21,356 bases of DNA from Nitrospirota bacterium (GCA_021790695.1 JAJYGJ010000006.1:1-21356), one strand, 5' to 3'. Positions 7,000 through 14,764 are shown, counted from the first letter of the stretch. A program made the numbers and translations. Notes: generated from the letters alone by a model not told the origin.

Positions 7000-7028
7000 G
7001 CGGCCCTCTTCGCGGCTGAGAGGGCCGC
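7000..7028. repeat. Perfect 10-bp inverted repeat (hairpin)
   Basis: GCGGCCCTCT at 7000-7009 pairs with AGAGGGCCGC at 7019-7028 around a 9-base loop. No T-run follows on either strand. It marks the point where the nitroreductase homology is lost. Confidence 0.6.
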
Positions 7029-7366
7029 TATCGTATAACGGTCAATCTTCCCTGATAAGATCGAATAATATATTGCTCATGGATCATCCTGGCGGTTTCG
7101 TATATTCCTCTCGTTGCCGGTTGCCACAAGGTCCGCGTATACAAGAATCGGATGCACCAGATGCCTTCATAATACGATGGAAACCGCCGCAAACGCCGGC
7201 AAGAGGCAAAAGACATGGGAACGTTGAAACCGGACCTTACCTCCCGGGCTCAAGTTTCGTCCCTTAACAGGACATACGTCATGCTTTAGCCGTCCGGGCA
7301 GGTCTCTAATCCGCCGTCAAACGGAGAGGAGTTTGGAGAGCCAACGCCAATCAGATCCCCTTCGAG

Positions 7367-7382
7367 TTCCCGCCGCCGGGAA
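7367..7382 (-). terminator. Weak hairpin after the small peptide gene
   Basis: TTCCCG and CGGGAA form a 6-bp stem around a 4-base loop, nine bases past the peptide gene's stop codon when read on the minus strand. There is no T-run, so its role as a terminator is only suggested by position. Confidence 0.35.
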
Positions 7383-7391
7383 GATCAATTG

Positions 7392-7454
7392 TCAGCAGGA
7401 GCTCTTGCACTTGCAGGTGAGGGACGACTTTCTGTTCACTTTTTTGATCTTCAT
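7392..7454 (-). CDS. 20-residue Lys/Cys-rich peptide, candidate RiPP precursor
   Basis: A tiny gene for MKIKKVNRKSSLTCKCKSSC. The ATG at 7454 has AAGGGAG at ideal distance (seven bases). It starts 41 bases after the stop of the radical SAM gene on the same strand and is too short for normal gene callers. The first half is basic and Cys-free, as a leader would be; the second half has three Cys in TCKCKSSC, plus Ser and Thr, as a core would. A radical SAM/SPASM enzyme with a PqqD-like peptide-binding N-terminus directly upstream makes a substrate role plausible, with thioether or other Cys-linked crosslinks as the likely product. That is inference; I know no named class with exactly this sequence. 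Chance cannot be ruled out from one genome. Confidence 0.5.
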   Translation of the reverse strand: MKIKKVNRKSSLTCKCKSSC

Positions 7455-7495
7455 GCGCGCTCTCCCTTCCTGGAAATATAAATAAACCGATGATT

Positions 7496-8644
7496 TCAAA
7501 GTATACCATACAAATGGCATTTGAAAAGGTCTTTGCCCAGCGGATTTCCGAGGGTCTCCGCTCTGAACCTGCACCCCCCTCTGCATGTCTCGATCATGTC
7601 GCAGTCACAGCTCAGGTCTGAAAGCCTCACCGGCTTCAGGCGGCCCCGGCAGGAGAGCAGCCCGTCTTCGATCCGGCCAAGGATTCTGTCAGCATAGAAC
7701 GAGCACTTGGCCACGCGTCCGTCCGCGAGCACGGAGACAAGGTGCAGGCCACAGCCGAAACCTTTCTCGCTTCCGTGCGGCCCTTCACCGAATCCATATT
7801 TCAGATATTTTCCGGCGACCTCCGGACCGGGCTGCAAGTCCCTGTTCTTTTTGAGGGTCCCTGCCGCGCAGGGCACATCCACTGTCCAGTCCCTGATGCC
7901 GAGATCCTTGAAAACCCTTTCCATTTCATCGAACTCCCCGAGATTGAGCGAATGCACCATCGTCGCCACGGAGACATCAAAGCCGCGGTCACGGGCCAGC
8001 CTGAGCGCTCCCATCGCCCTCCTGAATGCTCCCGCCCCGCGCAGGGCGTCATGGCCTTTTTCCATTCCGTCCATGCTGATCTGGATCTCGTCCACATTCA
8101 GCCCATGGAGGACTTCTTTCGTGAGTAGCGACCCGTTTGTGAAAAGGACTTTGCGCACCCGGAAATCCGGCAGGAAGCTGTTTATCCTCCCAAAGCCCGG
8201 GTGAAGCAGGGGCTCTCCTCCGCTGATAAGGACCCGGAGACCCTGCAGCGCCTCGAACTCCGCCAGGACGGAGCGGACCTGCCCGGCGGACAGCTCATGA
8301 GATCCGCCTCCTCCGATATAACAGTGGCGGCATTTCAGATTGCACCGATCAGTGACCTGGAGTTCCAGGTACCTGAGAGAAGGGGCCGGCGCTTTCATGA
8401 CCGGAGGATGCGCGCAGTGGGATTTTCGCGTATCGAGGATGTGCTCTTGCAAACAGTATTCAATAAATTCGTTTCTCTCATGCGGGGCCCCCTGGGGCGA
8501 CGCGCATTGTTCAAGGAAGGCGAAAGATTCGTCATCCAGCTCATAAAGATCGTCCCGCCCCGTGTGATAAACACCCGGTTCCTCGATCCACCTGAGGACC
8601 GCCTTTTCATGAAGGAAAAACCTCTCCGTCCTTTTGGCTTCCAT
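7496..8644 (-). CDS. Radical SAM/SPASM peptide-modifying enzyme with PqqD-like N-terminus
   Basis: A 382-residue enzyme. Residues 5-70 (RFFLHEKAVLRWIEEPGVYHTGRDDLYELDDESFAFLEQC) resemble the PqqD/RRE-type leader-binding domain. The radical SAM core has C101-x3-C105-x2-C108 in TDRCNLKCRHCYIGG and SGGEPLLHP at about 141. The C-terminal SPASM region holds C298, C314, C346, C348, C354, C358 and C376, enough for auxiliary 4Fe-4S clusters, ending in CRGGCRF and FKCHLYGIL. Such enzymes use a 5'-deoxyadenosyl radical to crosslink or modify peptides. I start at ATG 8644, since an upstream extension to 8827 would overlap the divergent gene and is not family-like. A 20-residue peptide gene follows; a second radical SAM enzyme is encoded divergently. 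Confidence 0.85.
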   Translation of the reverse strand: MEAKRTERFFLHEKAVLRWIEEPGVYHTGRDDLYELDDESFAFLEQCASPQGAPHERNEFIEYCLQEHILDTRKSHCAHPPVMKAPAPSLRYLELQVTDRCNLKCRHCYIGGGGSHELSAGQVRSVLAEFEALQGLRVLISGGEPLLHPGFGRINSFLPDFRVRKVLFTNGSLLTKEVLHGLNVDEIQISMDGMEKGHDALRGAGAFRRAMGALRLARDRGFDVSVATMVHSLNLGEFDEMERVFKDLGIRDWTVDVPCAAGTLKKNRDLQPGPEVAGKYLKYGFGEGPHGSEKGFGCGLHLVSVLADGRVAKCSFYADRILGRIEDGLLSCRGRLKPVRLSDLSCDCDMIETCRGGCRFRAETLGNPLGKDLFKCHLYGIL

Positions 8645-8671
8645 TCTGATAGTATAATAAAAACAGCGGCC
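8645..8671. promoter_or_regulatory. 27-bp divergent start region with back-to-back -10 like boxes
   Basis: Only 27 bases separate the two start codons. On the plus strand TATAAT lies at 8653-8658; on the minus strand TATACT lies at 8655-8650. The two overlap, so any -35 boxes would lie inside the coding sequence of the opposite gene. The arrangement suggests co-regulation of the two arms. No operator-like repeat is seen. Confidence 0.45.
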
Positions 8672-9025
8672 ATGAATAATGAACACAGGGAAAATGTGTG
8701 CGCGCGCTTCTGTTCTTATTACAAACCGGACAAATCCATGGAACCGGCATGTCTTGGGTTCCTGGTCGTTCAGGACCTTGCGGGAAAGGACAGCCTGATA
8801 AAAATTCCAACGCCCGGAACGGGTCAACCCGACGCTGCCGCGGACTGCGATCTGTGTGAATACTGCGGCTACCGGGCCGGAGACTGCGACTTTGCCGCGG
8901 GGACTGAGGGAGCGCCGCCCTGCGGAGGGCTAATCGTTGTCAGGCTGCTTCTCCAAAAAGGGAGCATTACAGCGGCCGAAGTCCTGGACTCGGCGCGCAA
9001 TCTGCGTCATGCGGCAGACCCATGA
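8672..9025 (+). CDS. Eight-cysteine putative Fe-S protein of the radical SAM cluster
   Basis: A 117-residue protein with Cys at about residues 10, 14, 27, 59, 62, 65, 72 and 84: ENVCARFCSYYKP, then EPACLGFLVV, then DCDLCEYCGYRAGDCDF, then PPCGGLIVV. Eight Cys in two groups could hold two Fe-S clusters. I recall unnamed small Cys-rich proteins of similar shape beside radical SAM genes but no tested function; an electron donor or a scaffold for the enzyme next door is inference. The ATG at 8672 is chosen because the radical SAM gene on the other strand starts at 8644 and because the Cys pattern begins there. Its TGA overlaps the ATG of the next gene (ATGA at 9022), so the two are translationally coupled. 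Confidence 0.75.
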   Translation: MNNEHRENVCARFCSYYKPDKSMEPACLGFLVVQDLAGKDSLIKIPTPGTGQPDAAADCDLCEYCGYRAGDCDFAAGTEGAPPCGGLIVVRLLLQKGSITAAEVLDSARNLRHAADP

Positions 9026-9972
9026 CCAGCCCGCGGTTTATCCAGTTCTTCCCTACCCTGAGGTGCAACAGGCGCTGTGGATTCTGCTTCAACAAAGGCA
9101 TTTCCCGCATGCCGGATACACCCTTGCCCGCCCTTGAAAAACTGGTGAAGGACCTTGCCGGAAACGGAATCGGTGAGATCGATATCCTTGGCGGCGAGCC
9201 CACGCTCTATCCCGGCCTCGCGCGCCTGATCGGGGCCGCGGCGGCAAATGCAGCCCATGTCTTTCTGAGCTCAAACGGTTCTGATCCGGCCGCGCTCGAC
9301 CGCCTGATCGGCAGATTCAGCGGTGCGCTAACAGTGGGAATCTCCCTCAACGGTGAGGAGGAACCTCCGCCAGGTCTCGATGAATTCATCCTCAGGCGCA
9401 GGCCCCTCCTGAAGTCGGTATGCAGGCGCGGGAAAGCGCTTTCGCGCCACATGGAGCGCTATCTCGATTCCGGGCTTCAGTTCTTCCTGCTGTTCATGGA
9501 TGCGCTTTCACCCGGCGATCTCAAAGAGTGCATGGCCTTTAATGAATATATGGGGGTCCTTGATTGTTTGCGGCGGGATCACCCGCGGGCGGAAGGGGTG
9601 TATTGTTCGGGCTTCATCCCGCGTGAAGACGAGCCGGTTTCGGCAATGAGGTGCCCCGCGGGAAACACGAAGCTCTCGGTCCTCCCGGACGGATCGGTCT
9701 ATCCGTGCTATCTCCTGTTCGGGCGGCAGGAGTTCCGGCTGGGAAACATCTTTGAGGACGCGTTTTGTTCAATATGGGAAAAACCCGCACTGGATTTTTT
9801 CAGGGAATTCCGGGGAAATAATTGTCCCCGGAGTGGATGTGCCTTTTTCAGCAAATGCCGCGGAGGATGCCCGGCTGTGAGCCTTTCGGTCACGGGTCGC
9901 CTCGATGCCCCGGACCCCAGGTGCTCATGGCGGCTCCCCCATCTTGTTACCGCACAATCCGCCCGTTGTTGA
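9022..9972 (+). CDS. Second radical SAM/SPASM enzyme
   Basis: A 316-residue radical SAM enzyme with C15-x3-C19-x2-C22 in TLRCNRRCGFCFNKG and LGGEPTLYP at about 56-64. The SPASM part begins with C211 in MRCPAGNTKLSVLPDGSVYPCYLL (C229) and continues with C268, C273, C279, C283 and C301, including SKCRGGCPA. The core is short and there is no PqqD-like N-terminus, in contrast to the divergent enzyme; it may borrow that protein's leader-binding domain or act on a different target. It overlaps the eight-Cys gene by four bases. The two radical SAM proteins differ in sequence and are not recent duplicates. The substrate is unknown; the 20-residue peptide nearby is the best candidate. Confidence 0.85.
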   Translation: MTSPRFIQFFPTLRCNRRCGFCFNKGISRMPDTPLPALEKLVKDLAGNGIGEIDILGGEPTLYPGLARLIGAAAANAAHVFLSSNGSDPAALDRLIGRFSGALTVGISLNGEEEPPPGLDEFILRRRPLLKSVCRRGKALSRHMERYLDSGLQFFLLFMDALSPGDLKECMAFNEYMGVLDCLRRDHPRAEGVYCSGFIPREDEPVSAMRCPAGNTKLSVLPDGSVYPCYLLFGRQEFRLGNIFEDAFCSIWEKPALDFFREFRGNNCPRSGCAFFSKCRGGCPAVSLSVTGRLDAPDPRCSWRLPHLVTAQSARC

Positions 9973-10037
9973 TCGTTAATTAAGCATCCCGGGCCCGGCA
10001 AGGAATTATCTCTCTTAACGGGCAGGTGGATTTACGG

Positions 10038-12290
10038 TTATATCTTTTCCGAGCGGAGCCTGAGGGAGTTGCTTATGACCGAGACCGAGCTGAAGCTCAT
10101 CGCGGCCGCGGCTATTACGGGGCTCAAAAGTATACCCGCGAAGGGATATAGCACGCCGGCCGCGACGGGTACGCCTATGGAGTTGTAGACGAAAGCGAAA
10201 AAGAGGTTCTGCCTGATATTTCGCATCGTGGCCCGGCTCAGGCGGATGGCGCGCACTATGCCGTTCAGGTCGCCTTTTACAAGGGTCACGCCCGCGCTCT
10301 CCATTGCCACATCGGTCCCCGTGCCCATGGCGATGCCGACATGCGCCCGGGCCAGCGCGGGGGCGTCATTGATGCCGTCTCCCGCCATGGCCACCATCCG
10401 GCCCTCGTCCTGAAGACGTTTTACCACCTCAGCCTTCTGATCGGGCAGGACGTCGGAGATGACCTCGTCTATGGCCAGCTTAGAGGCGACCGCCTGGGCT
10501 GTGGTGCGGTTGTCACCGGTCAGCATCACCACGCGTATGCCTTCCTTATGGAGTTCGTCTATTGCCTCTTTTGTTGTTTCCTTTACGGGATCGGAGACTC
10601 CTATAAGCCCGGCGGGTCTGCCGTCGATGGAGAGGAACATCGCGGTCCCGCCGCTCATGCGCATCTCCTCCGCCCTGGCCAGCAAAGCCCCTCCGAAATC
10701 CATCCCCGAGTCCGTCATCATCGCCGGATTTCCAAGCATCACGTCGCGCCCGCCGACCAGGCCGGCGACTCCCTTGCCGGCTATCGAGTTGAAGGAAGCG
10801 GCAGCCCCGGCCGCGATGCCTTTTTCAGCCGCGCCGCTTACGATTGCCGCCGCAAGCGGGTGCTCGCTGCCTTTCTCTATCGTGGAGGCATGGTAGAGGA
10901 CCGTCTTTTCGTCGAAGCCCGGCGCAAGGACGACTTCCGTGAGTTTCGGCTTTCCGACCGTGAGCGTTCCGGTCTTGTCCACGACCAGGGTGTCCACCTT
11001 TTTCATGACCTCTATCGCCTCGGCATTCTTGAAGAGCACGCCGCCTGTCGCCCCCTTGCCCGTGGCCACCATTATGGACATGGGGGTTGCGAGTCCCAGT
11101 GCGCAGGGGCAGGCGATGATAAGCACGGCGACGGCATTTATCAGGGCCAGGGCCATCCGCGGCTGCGGGCCGAACAACGCCCAGCCGATGAAGGTGAGGA
11201 CGGAGATCCCCACAACCGCCTGGACGAAATACGCGGCCACGATATCCACAAGCTTTTGCACGGGGGCGCGGCTCCGCTGGGCGTCGGCCACCATCCGGAC
11301 TATCTGGGATAGGAGGGTCTCGGCCCCTACCTTTTCGGCCCGCATAAGGAGCGTGCCCGAACCGTTTATGGTGGCCCCGATCACCCGGTCGCCTTTTTTC
11401 TTTTCCACCGGTATGGGCTCGCCCGTTATCATGGACTCGTCCATGGAGCTTGCCCCTTCTTCAACGACGCCGTCCACGGGGACTTTTTCGCCTGGCCGGA
11501 CCCGCAGCAGGTCTCCCGGCCTTACCAGGTCCAGGGTCACATCCTCCTCGGTCCCGTCCGGCAGGACCCTGCGCGCAGTTTTGGGCGCGAGCCCAAGGAG
11601 TCGCCTGATCGCCGCGCCCGTCTTGGACCTGGCCCTGAGCTCAAGTACCTGTCCCAGCAGGACAAGCGTGGTTATGAACGCGGCGGCCTCGAAGTATGTG
11701 TTCACTTCGCCGCCCGCCGTGCGGAAGGAGAGCGGAAAGATGCCCGGAAAGAGCACCGCGACCACGCTGTAAGAATAGGACACGGATATGCCGAGGCCGA
11801 TCAAGGTGAACATGTTGGGGCTTCTGTTTATTACCGATTGCCAGCCCCGTACGAAAAACGGCCATCCGCCCCAGAGCACGACGGGTGTAGCGAAAGCAAG
11901 CTCAATCCATTCCAGCACCGGGGAATGCAATCCCCTCGTGAAGGGCAGGTACGCCCGCATGGCTATTATCACCAGCGGCACTGTTAGGACCACGCTCAGC
12001 CAGAAACGCCGCGACATGGAGCGAAGCTCCGGGTTTTCCTCCTCCGCCGGCGTGGCCGCGCGCGGTTCCAGGGCCATGCCGCAAATTGGACAACTGCCCG
12101 GCATGTCCCTGACGATCTCGGGGTGCATGGGGCACGTCCATTCCGTTTTGGCAACCGGGGAAGGCGTTTCGGGCTCCAGGGCCATGCCGCATTTGGGGCA
12201 GGAGCCAGGCTTTCGCTCTCTTACCTCCGGGTGCATCGGGCAGGTATAAGTGGCGGGGTCTCCGGTCTTCCTTCCGGTTTCAGCTTCCAC
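10038..12290 (-). CDS. copA: Copper-exporting P-type ATPase CopA
   Basis: A 750-residue P1B-type ATPase. Instead of the usual HMA domains, the N-terminus has two copies of a short metal-binding unit, CPMHPEV...PGSCPKCGMALEP (about 17-40) and CPMHPEI...PGSCPICGMALEP (about 53-76). The membrane part has CPC at 394-396 in transmembrane segment 6. Other motifs are TGE at 289-291, DKTGT with D438, SEHP at 475-478 (His-Pro), TGDN at 591 and GDGIND at 637-642. Near the end, YN at 702-703 and M731-x2-SS are the Cu(I) signature of subgroup 1B-1. It sits in the inner membrane and exports Cu(I). The GTG at 12290 follows AAAGGAG at a long distance. No copper regulator is adjacent. Confidence 0.9.
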   Translation of the reverse strand: MEAETGRKTGDPATYTCPMHPEVRERKPGSCPKCGMALEPETPSPVAKTEWTCPMHPEIVRDMPGSCPICGMALEPRAATPAEEENPELRSMSRRFWLSVVLTVPLVIIAMRAYLPFTRGLHSPVLEWIELAFATPVVLWGGWPFFVRGWQSVINRSPNMFTLIGLGISVSYSYSVVAVLFPGIFPLSFRTAGGEVNTYFEAAAFITTLVLLGQVLELRARSKTGAAIRRLLGLAPKTARRVLPDGTEEDVTLDLVRPGDLLRVRPGEKVPVDGVVEEGASSMDESMITGEPIPVEKKKGDRVIGATINGSGTLLMRAEKVGAETLLSQIVRMVADAQRSRAPVQKLVDIVAAYFVQAVVGISVLTFIGWALFGPQPRMALALINAVAVLIIACPCALGLATPMSIMVATGKGATGGVLFKNAEAIEVMKKVDTLVVDKTGTLTVGKPKLTEVVLAPGFDEKTVLYHASTIEKGSEHPLAAAIVSGAAEKGIAAGAAASFNSIAGKGVAGLVGGRDVMLGNPAMMTDSGMDFGGALLARAEEMRMSGGTAMFLSIDGRPAGLIGVSDPVKETTKEAIDELHKEGIRVVMLTGDNRTTAQAVASKLAIDEVISDVLPDQKAEVVKRLQDEGRMVAMAGDGINDAPALARAHVGIAMGTGTDVAMESAGVTLVKGDLNGIVRAIRLSRATMRNIRQNLFFAFVYNSIGVPVAAGVLYPFAGILLSPVIAAAAMSFSSVSVISNSLRLRSEKI

Positions 12291-12616
12291 GATTATTGCC
12301 GGACTCCTTTCTTCGGAGCGAATGTTTTCAGTTGAAACATTACAAAAGACCCTTGTGCCTTAATTTTTGACCCTTATTTGAGGAATGTCAAGGGAATCGG
12401 CGGTCTCTCTATTTGTCCTGGAGGGAATCGCGGACCGCCCGGGCAATGCGTTTTTTGAATATCGGATCCGCAAGGGAAGCCAGGCAAGCCGCACAATGGC
12501 TCGGCGCGGGCCGGTCGTCCCGGCTGCGCCGCCTTTTGAGACCGCGATAAAGCCCATACGCGGCTTCCCCGGTCGCGCCCGCAAGGCCGGTTCGAAAGCC
12601 GAAAAACTGTTAAAGG
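12291..12616. other. Intergenic stretch between copA and the HU gene
   Basis: These 326 bases have open frames on both strands (for example 12360-12584 minus) but without a ribosome site or a recognisable protein. The part next to copA holds its ribosome site (AAAGGAG near 12308-12314) and probably its promoter. I see no clear terminator for the HU gene. Confidence 0.5.
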
Positions 12617-12904
12617 CTATTTCTTCCCCAGGATGGCGTCCTTGGCGGCCTTCGCCACCCGGAATTTCACGGCCTTTTTTGCCGGTATCTTTATCGATGC
12701 GCCGGTCTGGGGGTTCCTGCCCATGCGGGCCTTGCGCTTCACGAGCGCGATCTTCCCGATGCCGGGCAGCGTAAAGGAGTTCTTGGCCTCCTTGTACGCG
12801 AGCGCCGCGATTTCGTTAAGGACCGCAACCGCCTCGGACTTCTTGATCTCAACCTGCTTTGCCAGATGCTCCGCAATCTGAGACTTGGTCATCGCCTTGG
12901 CCAT
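12617..12904 (-). CDS. HU-family DNA-binding protein
   Basis: A 95-residue histone-like protein. The start MAKAMTKSQIAEHLAKQVEIKKSEAVAVLNEI gives the helical dimerisation body. FTLPGIGKIALVKRKARMGRNPQTGASIKIPAKKAVKFR is the hallmark HU beta arm, with the RNPQTG motif whose proline inserts into DNA. The ATG at 12904 follows a strong AAAGGAGGAAGG; the longer open frame upstream is not HU-like. HU dimers bend and compact DNA in the nucleoid. The rather basic sequence, with the tail AKAAKDAILGKK, is normal for HU of Nitrospirota and deltaproteobacteria. Confidence 0.95.
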   Translation of the reverse strand: MAKAMTKSQIAEHLAKQVEIKKSEAVAVLNEIAALAYKEAKNSFTLPGIGKIALVKRKARMGRNPQTGASIKIPAKKAVKFRVAKAAKDAILGKK

Positions 12905-13030
12905 TAACCTTCCTCCTTTTGGACCCTTTATTTTAAAAACTTCAATAGTATAAAGGATTTTCTTGAAAAAGGGGCTCCCGCGCCCGCTCCAGGTGCTAGA
13001 ATTTAAAAAATTGTCTTGCCGGCGGATGCC

Positions 13031-13540
13031 ATGGATGAAAAAAGAAGAAACCTGGTCCACAAGGGCTTCGAAATAGGCATATTGCTTAAGTTCATTGACG
13101 GCATTTTTGAGGTGACAGGCGGGATGGCGCTGGTTTGGCTGAGCCCGCAAACGCTCAAAGGGTTTGTCCGGGCCATAACCCGGCACGAATTAAGTGAGGA
13201 CCCGAGGGATTTGGTGGCAAATTTTCTGGTCAGGTCGGCGGGGCACTTTTCCGTAAGCGCAAAGGTGTTCGTGTCTGTTTACCTGCTCTCCCACGGGATT
13301 ATCAAAATAGCCCTGGTCCTGTCGCTCTGGAGGCGGAAACTCTGGTCCTATCCGGCCGCTATTGTCTTTTTCATTCTTTTCATAATCTATCAGGTGTACA
13401 GGTATACCTATCACCATTCGGCATGGCTGGTGCTCCTTTCCATATTGGATGTGATTGTGGTAATGCTTACGTGGATGGAATACGGAAATCTCAGACGGCA
13501 AGCGCATTATGAAGGCGGGATTGGAGGCCAGAAAGGATAG
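13031..13540 (+). CDS. DUF2127 family membrane protein
   Basis: A 169-residue protein with four hydrophobic segments: GILLKFIDGIFEVTGGMALVW near the N-terminus, VSVYLLSHGIIKIALVLSLW, YPAAIVFFILFIIYQVYRY, and AWLVLLSILDVIVVMLTWMEY. KGFEIGILLKFIDGIFE and LLSHGIIKIALVLSLWRRKLWSYP match the DUF2127 family of small inner-membrane proteins, whose function is unknown. The ATG at 13031 gives a plausible N-terminus (MDEKRRNLVHKGFE); a TTG at 13016 is also in frame. The ribosome site is weak. It diverges from the HU gene. Confidence 0.85.
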   Translation: MDEKRRNLVHKGFEIGILLKFIDGIFEVTGGMALVWLSPQTLKGFVRAITRHELSEDPRDLVANFLVRSAGHFSVSAKVFVSVYLLSHGIIKIALVLSLWRRKLWSYPAAIVFFILFIIYQVYRYTYHHSAWLVLLSILDVIVVMLTWMEYGNLRRQAHYEGGIGGQKG

Positions 13541-13626
13541 TCTGATCGGGAAGACCGCGAAAACCGAAGAAGGATTCCGCCCGTTTTTATACTTAATACA
13601 AAAAATCCGGGCCGAATGACAACAGT

Positions 13627-13662
13627 TAATGGGGGTAATATATCTAATGGGGGTAATATATC
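13627..13662 (+). repeat. Two perfect tandem copies of an 18-bp AT/G unit
   Basis: TAATGGGGGTAATATATC occurs at 13627-13644 and again at 13645-13662 with no change. It lies between the convergent ends of the DUF2127 gene and the channel gene. It may be a binding site pair or a slippage product. Confidence 0.8.
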
Positions 13663-13678
13663 CGCAAAAACCCGTCAT

Positions 13679-14725
13679 TTAATTTTTCATTTTTAGCCAA
13701 GGGGGCACGGCGAGATAAAAACGGCCCGAAAGGGACTCCGCATAGGGCTCGTATCTCGCGCGCAGTTCCTTGAGCCTCTTGTCCAGCACGTCAACTTCGG
13801 GCAGTTTCAGACCTTTTTTTGACAGCATGTCCCGGAGATATGCCAGGCCGGCCCGCGGCAGGCGCTCCGCCCCGGGTTTGCGCGGCATGCAGTCAAAGAG
13901 GTCCGAGAGGTCGAGGATTGTATGCTCAGCCATCGCAAAGGTCAGTTCCGCCTGGCACTTGCAGGTCCCTTCGATGCCCGACATTAAAAAGGCGCAGGTA
14001 TCCAGTATCGCCGTAAGCGCCGTAAGCCACGACTGGTATTCGTGCTGGGAACGGAAATAGGCCAGCACCGGATAGTACAGGTGGCTTTCATGGACCTCGG
14101 CCGACCAGCTTTCCCAGTTATAAAGGAGCTGATGGAGGACGTCCAGGTCGCCTCCAACGATATGGCGGTCAAGTATCCCCTCGGCCGTGGGGGGAGAGCC
14201 CACATGGGCGTCCAGGACGGAGATGGGTGTTTCCCGCCTGTAGAAGTACTGGTTCAGCGCGGGCAGATAGCTGATGAGGATCGCCAGAAAACCAAACCCC
14301 GTCCCCGCCTCAAGCACGGTGAGCGCTTTGGAGACCGGGGCTGATGGGACTACGTCTCCCAGGCCGAGGGTGAAGAATGTTGTCCCGCTGTAATAAATAT
14401 ATCCGGCGGCGCCGCCCTTTCCCCCCTTGAGGACATGTCCGAAACCCAGATAAAGGAGCCCGAAGCCGGTTATCAGGGTTATGGCCCAGAGGCTCAGGAG
14501 GACAAAAATTGAAAGCGGCCCGTATAGGCTCAAAAGGGACTCTTTCCCCTTGCCGGTAAAGAGGGAGCAGACCGTGCGTGTCCAGGCCTTCCAGGTGGTC
14601 CTGTAAAAAAGACGTGTAAGGCGGAGCCTTCTTGAAACGCGGCGCGGCAGCACGACCGTCTCGAAGGCCTCCTCAAGGATGAAGAGTATGAGCGCAACCC
14701 CGAATACCGCGGAAAGGGCGTGCAT
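13679..14725 (-). CDS. Potassium-channel-like membrane protein with long cytoplasmic tail
   Basis: A 348-residue protein. The N-terminus has one hydrophobic segment (about 5-25), then a basic loop. The second segment (about 70-95) and the third (about 135-155) flank a pore loop, SGTTFFTLGLGDVVPSAP, with selectivity-filter-like TLGLGD at 119-124. This is the two-helix ion channel (Ion_trans_2) layout. GLGD in place of GYGD is seen in some bacterial channel relatives. The remaining ~180 residues are helical and soluble, with CKCQAELTFAMAEHTILDLSDLF; no RCK or cyclic-nucleotide domain is visible, so gating is unknown. It starts at the ATG of 14725 and diverges from the LapA-like gene. Confidence 0.75.
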   Translation of the reverse strand: MHALSAVFGVALILFILEEAFETVVLPRRVSRRLRLTRLFYRTTWKAWTRTVCSLFTGKGKESLLSLYGPLSIFVLLSLWAITLITGFGLLYLGFGHVLKGGKGGAAGYIYYSGTTFFTLGLGDVVPSAPVSKALTVLEAGTGFGFLAILISYLPALNQYFYRRETPISVLDAHVGSPPTAEGILDRHIVGGDLDVLHQLLYNWESWSAEVHESHLYYPVLAYFRSQHEYQSWLTALTAILDTCAFLMSGIEGTCKCQAELTFAMAEHTILDLSDLFDCMPRKPGAERLPRAGLAYLRDMLSKKGLKLPEVDVLDKRLKELRARYEPYAESLSGRFYLAVPPWLKMKN

Positions 14726-14745
14726 GGGAAAATGCTAGCAGGTTT

Positions 14746-14764
14746 CCCCCTGGATGTCAGGGGG
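14746..14764. promoter_or_regulatory. 7-bp inverted repeat between divergent genes
   Basis: CCCCCTG pairs with CAGGGGG around GATGT, in the gap between the channel gene and the LapA-like gene. A TATAAT for the LapA-like gene follows at 14776-14781. The repeat could be an operator, but its GC-rich sequence could also be chance. Confidence 0.3.

Larger units (their letters stand above)
6977..7391 (-). other. Non-coding stretch between the nitroreductase remnant and the peptide gene
   Basis: No full gene is supported in these 415 bases. It contains two hairpins (7000-7028 and 7367-7382) and short open frames on the minus strand, such as one starting MIHEQYIIRSY, that match nothing I know. The missing 5' part of the nitroreductase gene is not recognisable here, so sequence was lost or replaced. 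Confidence 0.5.

Noticed and set aside
8201..8671. Plus-strand open frame ahead of the eight-Cys protein
   Set aside because: It lies opposite the radical SAM gene and adds no conserved sequence; the ATG at 8672 is the natural start.
10341..11312. 323-codon plus-strand open frame opposite copA
   Set aside because: Antisense shadow of a well-conserved ATPase, with His/Gly/Arg-rich nonsense sequence.
10939..11772. 277-codon plus-strand open frame opposite copA
   Set aside because: Ser/Thr/Pro-rich antisense shadow; no ribosome site or domain.
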